Part shown: positions 1-5,568 of the stretch, piece after piece
Layout: each line of letters opens with the position of its first letter
How positions within the stretch are numbered: position 1 is the first letter of the stretch
NCBI GenBank assembly: GCA_965651255.1
Contig: CBFGRU010000094.1
Coordinates: 1 to 10,574, forward strand
DNA from: CBFGRU01 sp965651255
GTDB lineage: Bacteria; Planctomycetota; Phycisphaerae; Phycisphaerales; SM1A02
Length of the DNA stretch: 10,574 nucleotides
Direction of reading: 5' to 3'
Translations under genes and position numbers: made by a program
The notes under the pieces: model-generated
What the model was told of the DNA's origin: nothing
Databases searched by the model: none
Seen by the model: the letters and a program-made list of their open reading frames with translations, nothing else

Positions 1-44
1 ACCATCAGCCGCACGAGCTCTTTGAGCTTGCGGATATCGATCAT
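1..44 (-). CDS. accB: Biotin carboxyl carrier protein of acetyl-CoA carboxylase, N-terminal fragment
   Basis: Only the first 14 codons and part of the 15th are present; the gene continues past the left edge. The minus strand reads ATG then MIDIRKLKELVRLM, which matches the characteristic opening of AccB/BCCP proteins (M-DIRKIKKLIELL-type). AccB carries the biotin that shuttles carboxyl groups between biotin carboxylase (AccC) and carboxyltransferase in the first step of fatty acid synthesis. Its ATG lies 11 nt after the TGA of the Xaa-Pro peptidase, and that TGA is part of a GAGGA Shine-Dalgarno stretch, so the two are probably translated in sequence. Peptidase next to accB-accC is a widespread bacterial arrangement, which supports the call; accC is expected just outside the window. 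Confidence is limited by the very short visible part. Confidence 0.72.
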   Translation of the reverse strand, partial: MIDIRKLKELVRLM

Positions 45-55
45 GTCTGGGTTCC

Positions 56-1198
56 TCAGGCGCCCGAACTCAGTTCGAGAAGCGCCGAATCAAGATCCTT
101 GGGATAGCTCGAAAGCACACGGCAGCCATGATCGGTGACGATGATGTCATCTTCGATTCGCACGCCGCCGACGCCGGGAAGGTAGATCCCCGGCTCAACT
201 GTCATCACCATTCCCGGTTCCAGAATGGAATCGCCCGAAAGCTGATTGAAGTACGGTGATTCATGCGTCTGCATGCCTAATCCGTGGCCCAGGCCATGAC
301 CGAAGGCCTCGCCGTATCCGGCGCGCGAGATAATGTCTCGCGCCACCGCGTCAATCTCCGCACAGGTGCGCCCGGGTCGAATCGCATCAATCGCCGCCAG
401 TTGAGCATCGAGAACAATCTGGTAAATCTCGCGAACCTTCTCCGGCATCGAGCCGATGCCGAACGTGCGCGTCAGGTCGGAGTTGTACCAGTTCAGCGTC
501 GCGCCCCAATCGATCAGCAGACTCGTGTCCGCAGTCAGTCTGGTCATGCCGGTTTCGTAATGCGGGAGCGAACCGTTGGAACCCACCGCAATAATCGGCG
601 CGAAACTTGCGCTCGTTGCCCCCCGCCGTTTCATCTCATATTCGAGCAGCGCGCACAGTTCGTGCTCGGTGATGCCGAGCGAAACTTGCGCGAGCGTTGC
701 GGAAAGGGCTTCCTCAGCGAGTCGAGCGGCATGTTCAATCTGACCAGCTTCAATCGCATCTTTCTTCATGCGCAGCCCGCCGACGAGCCCCGCCGTATCG
801 ACGAGCGATATCCCCTCCAGCGCATTCTCCAACCGCTTCTTCTGACCGACGGTGAGGAACTCTTCCTGCACGCCGAGCGCACGGATTCCGCGGTCCCGGC
901 AGAGACGCAGAATTGCCTCGTCCAGTCGATGCCGGATCCCGATCTCCACTTCGCACAACTCATTCTGGCGCAACGGATTCAACTGCTCGTCGTACCGGAA
1001 GTCGCTGACGACCACGGAGCCGTCACTGTCGATCAGAAGCAAGCTGTCGTGGCCGATGAATCCGGTCAGATACCGGATATCGATTTCATGATTGATCAGG
1101 ACTGCATCCAGTCCGAGCGTCGCGATCAATGTGCGCAAGCGCTCCTGCCGACCGGCCTGAGCGCCTTGAATGGAATGTTCGCTGGCTAACATCGTCAT
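56..1198 (-). CDS. Xaa-Pro peptidase (M24 family, aminopeptidase P/prolidase-like)
   Basis: The 380-residue cytoplasmic metallopeptidase has a creatinase-type N-terminal domain (about residues 15-145) and a pita-bread catalytic domain (about 150-370). All five metal ligands of the family are visible: D230 (IDWGA), D241 (NSDLTRTF), H305 in the HGLGHGLG stretch, E335 (VEPGIY) and E349 (RIEDD). The family removes N-terminal residues preceding proline or splits Xaa-Pro dipeptides, usually with two Mn or Co ions. The length fits the short YqhT/YpdF-like members better than E. coli PepP, so I do not assign pepP or pepQ. The start has two candidate ATGs (1198 and 1192, MTM). Neither has a Shine-Dalgarno sequence, but a TATACT hexamer lies 9 nt before the first. 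accB follows directly downstream, as in many bacteria. Confidence 0.93.
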   Translation of the reverse strand: MTMLASEHSIQGAQAGRQERLRTLIATLGLDAVLINHEIDIRYLTGFIGHDSLLLIDSDGSVVVSDFRYDEQLNPLRQNELCEVEIGIRHRLDEAILRLCRDRGIRALGVQEEFLTVGQKKRLENALEGISLVDTAGLVGGLRMKKDAIEAGQIEHAARLAEEALSATLAQVSLGITEHELCALLEYEMKRRGATSASFAPIIAVGSNGSLPHYETGMTRLTADTSLLIDWGATLNWYNSDLTRTFGIGSMPEKVREIYQIVLDAQLAAIDAIRPGRTCAEIDAVARDIISRAGYGEAFGHGLGHGLGMQTHESPYFNQLSGDSILEPGMVMTVEPGIYLPGVGGVRIEDDIIVTDHGCRVLSSYPKDLDSALLELSSGA

Positions 1199-1207
1199 AA
1201 GACCGCG

Positions 1208-1213
1208 AGTATA
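1208..1213 (-). promoter_or_regulatory. Candidate -10 box TATACT for the peptidase-accB unit
   Basis: On the minus strand TATACT (5/6 match to TATAAT) is followed by 9 nt and then the ATG at 1198. A transcript starting about 7 nt after the hexamer would have a leader of only 2-3 nt before the first ATG, or 8-9 nt before the second at 1192. No good -35 box is seen at 16-18 bp spacing. It lies in the 86 bp gap after the upstream gene, the only sizeable gap in this six-gene run. Confidence 0.4.
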
Positions 1214-1284
1214 TCGCCGGGGAATCGGTTGGACCAGAAACGCCAGCTTTTCCCAAGATGCCGCAGGGAACGCCGCACGTTCGA

Positions 1285-2031
1285 TCAGGATCGCAGCGCG
1301 ATCGGCGGATCAATGATTTCTTTGAGCATGATTGCCCGCCGAAGCGAGGCCGCATCCTTCAGGCCGCCGGCAAGGAGCACCGCCAGGTCCGATCCACGCT
1401 GCTTTCCGCGCGTGGCCGCGTACACCGAAGGTGTCACCGGAGCGGCTGCAGCGGGGTCGCGCGGCTTCGGTGGCGGTTGATCGGTCGCCAATCGATACGC
1501 AGAAGTGTCCGCCGCTTCGGTCTTGGACCAATCCACCAGGGTCGAGCGCGGCCCCTCGTGTTGTTCCGGCACCGCAATCGTGGGCGGGCGGCGTGCACCC
1601 GCAACATCGGTTGGTGCGATGCGCCCGCGCGTCGGCGGTGCAGCGGGTGGTGGCGTGGGCGATGCCGGGCGCGGCGTGGGTCGGGATTCGCGCAACGGCC
1701 GGGAAATGGGCGGCGTGCTCATCGGGGCCTGCGCTGCCTGCTCGCGCTGCCTGGCTTCGTTCATCTGGGCCTGCCGGCGACGACGCAACTCTTCCAGTTG
1801 CGCCTGCCGACGTTGGGCCAGGGACTCCGCGCGACTTTCTCCGCGCGATGGCGTGCGCGTCGGCGGTGCTGCACTCGCTGTCGCCGGGGAAGAGCCAGCC
1901 GACTGCCGACGACGGGCCGCTTCACGCAGGCGTGCTTCCTGCTGCTTCTTGGCGCGCTCGTTCATGATGGCGACGATGATCTGCCACGCAACGCCCGCGA
2001 TCAGAATGATCCAGAACCACGATCCACCCAT
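1285..2031 (-). CDS. Hypothetical single-pass membrane protein with charged helix, Pro-rich linker and conserved-looking C-terminal tail
   Basis: The 248-residue protein has no function I can name. Residues 4-22 form one hydrophobic segment (WFWIILIAGVAWQIIVAIM), followed by a highly charged Arg/Gln/Glu/Ala helix (about 24-110, with ERAKKQQEARLREAARRR and RRQAQLEELRRRRQAQMNEA stretches) and a Pro/Thr/Ser/Arg-rich disordered linker (about 110-200). The last 35 residues are again ordered-looking and end in LRRAIMLKEIIDPPIALR (230-247). I associate this tail with planctomycete hypothetical proteins, from memory only. With a short N-terminus before the membrane segment and a basic stretch after it, the bulk is probably cytoplasmic. 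It starts 11 nt after the importer ATPase stop with no Shine-Dalgarno sequence; a TAGAAT hexamer overlaps that stop. The high-GC, low-complexity middle produces long false ORFs in other frames, but TM, helix and tail only make sense in this one. Confidence 0.82.
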   Translation of the reverse strand: MGGSWFWIILIAGVAWQIIVAIMNERAKKQQEARLREAARRRQSAGSSPATASAAPPTRTPSRGESRAESLAQRRQAQLEELRRRRQAQMNEARQREQAAQAPMSTPPISRPLRESRPTPRPASPTPPPAAPPTRGRIAPTDVAGARRPPTIAVPEQHEGPRSTLVDWSKTEAADTSAYRLATDQPPPKPRDPAAAAPVTPSVYAATRGKQRGSDLAVLLAGGLKDAASLRRAIMLKEIIDPPIALRS

Positions 2032-2039
2032 AGTGCTCG

Positions 2040-2045
2040 ATTCTA
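2040..2045 (-). promoter_or_regulatory. Candidate -10 box TAGAAT overlapping the upstream stop codon
   Basis: The minus-strand hexamer TAGAAT (5/6 to consensus) uses the TAG stop codon of the importer ATPase as its first three bases, then 8 nt to the ATG at 2031. If used, it would give the Pro-rich membrane protein its own near-leaderless transcript, independent of the importer genes. There is no recognisable -35 box and no Shine-Dalgarno. The overlap with a stop codon raises the chance that the TAG is coincidental. Confidence 0.3.
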
Positions 2046-2813
2046 GCGATGTTTCGCCGGCGTGGTGCGACTCGGCAGCACGATTCGACGTCCATCATCT
2101 CCCGCAAGTTCCACGAACGGAACACCGAAGGCCGATTCAAGATGCGCTGGCCGCAAGACATCGTCCGCGGTGCCGCCCGTGATGATTCGACCTTCCGCAA
2201 GAAGGATCACTTCATCGGCCAATGCGCTTGCGGCAAGAAGATCATGCATGGCAACGATCACCGTGACGCCCTTCGATGCAAGCTCGCGCAACCAGGCGGT
2301 GACCTGTTGTGCATGCCTGAGATCCATCGCCGATGTCGGTTCATCGAGGATCAGGTGGCCATTCGCATCAAGCTGCGCCACCGCACGTGCCAGGGCGACG
2401 CGCTGCTGCTGCCCGACCGACAACTCATGGACCGCGCGCTCGGCATGGTCGAGTAACTCAAATCGCTCCAGCGATTCACGAACGACTTCGGCGTTCTTTC
2501 CACGGATGAATCGCCCGAACTCCACGACTTCGCGCACCGTGAACCCGGACAGCGCGGCTGGCTGTTGCGAAACGTACGCCATACGCTGCGCGATCGTCCG
2601 TGGCGGCAACTCGTGCACTCGATGCCCATCGAGGTGCACGCTGCCCGCTGATGGTCCCTGGGCGCCGATCAGGCAGCGCAGCAGGGTGGACTTCCCTGCC
2701 GCGTTCGGCCCCAGAATCGTTGTGACTTTTCCGGTCGCAAACGCCCAACTCACCGGCCCCAGCGCCTCCCGCTGGCCGAATCGAACACCAAGCTGGTCGA
2801 TCGAAAGCGTCAT
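2043..2813 (-). CDS. ABC importer ATP-binding protein (BtuD/FecE-like)
   Basis: The 256-residue cytoplasmic ATPase powers the neighbouring FecCD-type permease. All nucleotide-binding motifs are intact: Walker A GPNAAGKST (35-43), Q-loop SQQ (82-84), signature LSVGQQQ (131-137), Walker B HLILDEPT (153-160) and switch histidine H190. Spacing and length match the cobalamin/siderophore/haem importer ATPases. I chose the ATG at 2813 (MTLSIDQLGVRF) because homology begins there. The frame stays open upstream to 2870, but that part lies inside the permease gene. The chosen start is 7 nt after the permease stop and has no clear Shine-Dalgarno sequence, so it is probably translated by coupling. The substrate cannot be told from the ATPase. 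Confidence 0.94.
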   Translation of the reverse strand: MTLSIDQLGVRFGQREALGPVSWAFATGKVTTILGPNAAGKSTLLRCLIGAQGPSAGSVHLDGHRVHELPPRTIAQRMAYVSQQPAALSGFTVREVVEFGRFIRGKNAEVVRESLERFELLDHAERAVHELSVGQQQRVALARAVAQLDANGHLILDEPTSAMDLRHAQQVTAWLRELASKGVTVIVAMHDLLAASALADEVILLAEGRIITGGTADDVLRPAHLESAFGVPFVELAGDDGRRIVLPSRTTPAKHR

Positions 2814-2820
2814 GGATGCA

Positions 2821-3813
2821 TCACGCGGACAGGGGTCGCTGCCGAAGGAGGTAGATGAATGCCGGCCCACCGATGAGCGCGGTCAGAATCCCAACCGGTA
2901 TGCGACCACTCGCCAGAGGCAGCATCTGTCCCGCAACATCCGCGCCGAGGACGATTATCATCCCGGCGATCGCTGCGATCGGAACGAGCGGCCGATGTCG
3001 CGCGCCGACCAGCAGTCGCGCGCCGTGTGGAGCAATGAGGCCAACGAACGCAATTGGCCCGGCGATCGTGACGGTCGCCGCCGCCAGGACACCTGCGATC
3101 AGGAACAGGAGTCGTCGAAGCGAACCGATCGACAATCCAGCGCTGTGCGCTTCATCATCCGCCAGCATCGCGACATCCATCGCCCTTCCCAGGCACCACG
3201 CGGCGATGATGCCCACCAACACGATGATGCACGAGATCGTCAATGTCATGACATCGAGCGCCTGCGGGATCCGGCCGAACATCCAGCGCATCAGGTCAAC
3301 ACGGAGCGATGGCGGCCCGATCTGTTGAATGAACATGGTCAGCGCGCCGCAGATTGCGGAAACCACCACACCAACGAGGATCAGCGTCAGAGGATCAAGC
3401 CCGCCTCGGCGCTGACCGAGTGAATAGACGATCGCCAGTACGAGCAGCGAGCCCGCCAGGGCGGGACCGGTCTGCAGCGCATCGCTCACCACCACACCGA
3501 ACACCGCGGCGATATACATCGAGCTCACGACACCAAGCCCTGCACCGCTCGAAAGGCCGAGGATGAACGGAGAAGCCAGTGCATTTCTCAGCAGCGCCTG
3601 CAGCAGCAGCCCCGAGGTAGCCAGACCGCCCCCGACGGTCAGCGACACGACCACCGGAGTCAGGCGATAGCGAATGAATTCACCGGGCGGCCATCCGAAT
3701 TCGAACGATCCATCGAGCCCACGGTACATCAGCAGCCGGGTCAGAATCAGCCCCGCCAACACGGCCAGCATGACTCCCGCGACGAACCATGCACGAACCA
3801 CGCTGGACTTCAC
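2821..3813 (-). CDS. FecCD-family ABC importer permease (BtuC-like)
   Basis: This 330-residue inner-membrane protein has many hydrophobic segments, in line with the usual ten of BtuC/FecCD permeases and their usual length of about 320-350. Family motifs are clear: GLLLQALLRNALASPFILGL (about 68-87; the usual RNPLA is RNALA here), GPIAFVGLIAPHGARLLVG and the C-terminal GRIPVGILTALIGGPAFIYLL region. It forms the homodimeric channel for cobalamin, haem or ferric siderophores delivered by a periplasmic binding protein. The start is GTG at 3813, in a GTGA overlap with the TGA of the binding-protein gene upstream, which points to tight translational coupling. The ATPase gene follows 7 nt downstream. 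No Shine-Dalgarno is evident, consistent with coupling. Confidence 0.95.
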   Translation of the reverse strand: MKSSVVRAWFVAGVMLAVLAGLILTRLLMYRGLDGSFEFGWPPGEFIRYRLTPVVVSLTVGGGLATSGLLLQALLRNALASPFILGLSSGAGLGVVSSMYIAAVFGVVVSDALQTGPALAGSLLVLAIVYSLGQRRGGLDPLTLILVGVVVSAICGALTMFIQQIGPPSLRVDLMRWMFGRIPQALDVMTLTISCIIVLVGIIAAWCLGRAMDVAMLADDEAHSAGLSIGSLRRLLFLIAGVLAAATVTIAGPIAFVGLIAPHGARLLVGARHRPLVPIAAIAGMIIVLGADVAGQMLPLASGRIPVGILTALIGGPAFIYLLRQRPLSA

Positions 3814-4724
3814 GGTTCGCGCCCCAGGAGCGCGGTCAACTTCTGTCGCAGCTCCGCCGCAACCTCAAGCACACTGGTGGAAGGAATCAGGGCATCTGCG
3901 TGGTCGAGGACAATCCACCGTTTCGCGCGGATCGCCTCAATCGGAAGGGATTCAAGCGGCCCGAGCACGCCATCAATGAACGCGCTCTGCACATCCGCGG
4001 TGGTCACAATGATCAAGAGATCCGGGTTCAGTCGTGAGACATCTTCCAAGGTAAGTTCAACCCAGCCGGTTTGTTCAAGCTCGTTCTCCAGTCCGAAACG
4101 ATCAATCACATCGCCCAGGTAGGTCTGCTGCCCGAATGCAAGGACCGGATCGCCCGAAAGAACAATCAGCGTTGACTCGGATGCAGGCAGTTCGGACAGA
4201 GGCGTGAGAATCAGGTCCAGCTCCTCCTGCCACTGCTCATAGGTTGCACGCATGGCATCGGCCCGCGCGGGAGCCGCTGTCGATAGAGCGCTGACGATCT
4301 CACCCGTGACCGATTGAATGTCAGCGATTCCATTCACCCGGTCGCTGATGATGACCCAATTCTTCTCGCGCGCCAGACGCTCGAGTTCCGGATGCACCCC
4401 GATCGCCGATGGCTGAACGAGCACATGCGTCGGGTCGAGGCGAACCAGCAGCTCGAAATCGGCATCATCGAGTTGGCCGACCACTGGCACATCCGAATCG
4501 ACCGATGTGCACCACGGCGTGCGCCCGATGATGACATCCGACATGCCCAGATCAACGGCGATCCGCGTCAGGGCCGGACTGAAGGAGACCACCCGAAGTT
4601 CTGCAGCATCGGGTGTCGGAACGTCGATGTCAGAGGGTGAACTGGGCGTGCGCCCGCATCCCGCGACCACGATCGCGAGGAACGCCATCAGCAGCCAAAG
4701 CCCAGTTGTGTTGCCGCGATGCAT
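3810..4724 (-). CDS. Periplasmic metal-chelate-binding lipoprotein of ABC importer (BtuF/FhuD-like)
   Basis: The 304-residue protein starts with a lipoprotein signal (hydrophobic residues 9-22) ending in lipobox VAGC, with the lipidated cysteine at C23. The mature part resembles the helical-backbone metal-receptor family: VVSFSPALTRIAVDLG (45-60), IIGRTPWC (65-72), PVVGQLDDADFELLVRLDP (80-98) and SGDPVLAF plus GDVIDRFGLENE in the second lobe. The SPA-T opening and the IG-T-C pattern resemble BtuF, so cobalamin is a reasonable guess for the substrate, but haem or a siderophore cannot be excluded. The frame is open far upstream (to 5372), but only as a shadow of the opposite-strand gene; the signal peptide fixes the ATG at 4724. 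There is no Shine-Dalgarno; a TACGAT hexamer lies 6 nt upstream. The permease overlaps by 4 bp downstream. Confidence 0.92.
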   Translation of the reverse strand: MHRGNTTGLWLLMAFLAIVVAGCGRTPSSPSDIDVPTPDAAELRVVSFSPALTRIAVDLGMSDVIIGRTPWCTSVDSDVPVVGQLDDADFELLVRLDPTHVLVQPSAIGVHPELERLAREKNWVIISDRVNGIADIQSVTGEIVSALSTAAPARADAMRATYEQWQEELDLILTPLSELPASESTLIVLSGDPVLAFGQQTYLGDVIDRFGLENELEQTGWVELTLEDVSRLNPDLLIIVTTADVQSAFIDGVLGPLESLPIEAIRAKRWIVLDHADALIPSTSVLEVAAELRQKLTALLGREP

Positions 4725-4730
4725 GGGTGC

Positions 4731-4736
4731 ATCGTA
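4731..4736 (-). promoter_or_regulatory. Candidate -10 box TACGAT for the importer operon
   Basis: Minus-strand TACGAT is followed by GCACCC and then the ATG at 4724, which places the expected transcription start at the A of the ATG (leaderless). It sits in the 63 bp gap (4725-4787) between this operon and the divergent coiled-coil gene. No -35 box is recognisable at 16-18 bp. The gap is far too short to hold a cobalamin riboswitch (about 200 nt). Confidence 0.4.
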
Positions 4737-4774
4737 GCGAGCGAGGCCGGCGGAGTGGCCGGTGAGAGAACGAC

Positions 4775-4782
4775 GGAAAGGA
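4775..4782 (+). promoter_or_regulatory. Ribosome binding site deciding the start of the coiled-coil gene
   Basis: GGAAAGGA lies 5 nt before ATG 4788 and supports that start over the in-frame ATG at 4719, which has no such site and would overlap the divergent lipoprotein gene. Confidence 0.65.
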
Positions 4783-4787
4783 CTCCG

Positions 4788-5516
4788 ATGCCGATTCTTC
4801 AGGACCTCCGAGGCCTGTTCACCCGCAGAAAGCCGGTTGAAATGGATATCAGCGGCACGCAAGCCGCGGCCTTGGCTGAACGAACCCGGTGGGATGATGC
4901 ATCTGCACCATCGCTCATTCACGAGGCCCCTCTCGAGCGACGAAACGGGAAGCCCAAGCCGTCCACGTCGGAGCTTCCGCAACGAATCGACGAGGTCATG
5001 GGCCTCGTTCGTCAGATCGGGTCGCACCTGGAAGCACAGAACAAGCAGACCGATCAACTGCTCGAACACCTCGAACGATTGCCCCGCGCGCTTGATGCGC
5101 TGCCGGAAATCAACCGGCAGAACGCCCGGCTGATCGAGATCGTGTCGGAGCATCTCGATCATGCCCGGCGGCGGGAAGGGGCGCTCAACGACACCCTTTC
5201 CGGCCTGAGCGAATCCGCCACGAGGCAAACGGAAGTGCTTGGCCTGCTGCAGCAGCAGCTTGATACCAACAGTCACGCCACCGAAACACTGGTCGATCAC
5301 CTCGGCGGATTCCGCGAAGCCCTGGGTGATCTGGCTGCCACCAACGAACGCACCGCCAAGATGCTCGGGCATCTCTCCAGCTCGAGTGAGCGGCGCGAAA
5401 ACGAACTCTCCGCGATGCTGGCGAGCACTCAGAAGTGGATGATGGCAGCGATGATCGGATGCGCCGCAACCAGCGCGACGGCAATCATCGTGGCCGCGAT
5501 TGCGCTCTTCCGCTGA
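4788..5516 (+). CDS. Hypothetical coiled-coil, C-terminally tail-anchored protein with internal duplication
   Basis: The 242-residue protein matches no family I know. The N-terminal third (1-62) is charged and probably flexible, residues about 63-215 are a long heptad-like helical region, and residues 218-241 form one hydrophobic segment two residues from the C-terminus (before FR), so it looks tail-anchored with the coiled coil in the cytoplasm. The helical region contains a duplication 77 residues apart: T88/T165, L91/L168, H94-L95/H171-L172, A101-L102/A178-L179, L105/L182, N109/N186 and A113/A190. I chose ATG 4788 (MPILQDL) because of the well-placed GGAAAGGA Shine-Dalgarno (4775-4782). 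The frame extends upstream to 4719, but that would overlap the divergent lipoprotein start. It stands alone: divergent from the importer and convergent with the exporter. Confidence 0.85.
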   Translation: MPILQDLRGLFTRRKPVEMDISGTQAAALAERTRWDDASAPSLIHEAPLERRNGKPKPSTSELPQRIDEVMGLVRQIGSHLEAQNKQTDQLLEHLERLPRALDALPEINRQNARLIEIVSEHLDHARRREGALNDTLSGLSESATRQTEVLGLLQQQLDTNSHATETLVDHLGGFREALGDLAATNERTAKMLGHLSSSSERRENELSAMLASTQKWMMAAMIGCAATSATAIIVAAIALFR

Positions 5517-5543
5517 AATTCGTATCGAGTCGATGCTGCGAAC

Positions 5544-5568
5544 ACCCGCTTACTCGGAGGATGCGGGT
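5544..5568. terminator. Weak hairpin in the convergent junction
   Basis: ACCCGC (5544-5549) and GCGGGT (5563-5568) can pair around a 13-nt loop between the convergent coiled-coil and exporter genes, with the right arm inside the last exporter codons. There is no U-tract on either strand, so it could at best help end transcription; it may be chance in GC-rich DNA. Confidence 0.2.

Noticed and set aside
284..1189. A 301-codon plus-strand open frame opposite the peptidase.
   Set aside because: The opposite strand has all five metal ligands of an M24 peptidase; this frame shows no family resemblance.
1258..2182. Several long plus-strand frames opposite the Pro-rich membrane protein.
   Set aside because: The region is repetitive and GC-rich, so stops are rare in every frame. 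Only the minus-strand frame gives an ordered membrane segment, charged helix and tail, and fits the gene spacing.
2814..2870. A longer N-terminus for the importer ATPase from the ATG at 2870.
   Set aside because: The extra residues lack family resemblance and would overlap the permease C-terminus by 50 bases; homology starts at 2813.
2062..3423. A 453-codon plus-strand open frame opposite the importer ATPase and permease.
   Set aside because: It is Arg/Ser/Thr-rich low-complexity sequence without domains, opposite two genes with full family motifs, and has no ribosome site.
4725..4787. A cobalamin riboswitch or other structured leader ahead of the importer.
   Set aside because: Only 63 bp are available before the divergent gene, too short for the element, and no B12-box-like sequence is seen.
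4725..5372. The lipoprotein frame stays open for 216 further codons upstream, as if the protein had a large N-terminal domain.
   Set aside because: This part lies exactly opposite the coiled-coil gene, and the lipoprotein signal peptide with its lipobox begins at 4724; a lipobox must be near the N-terminus. It is a GC-driven shadow.
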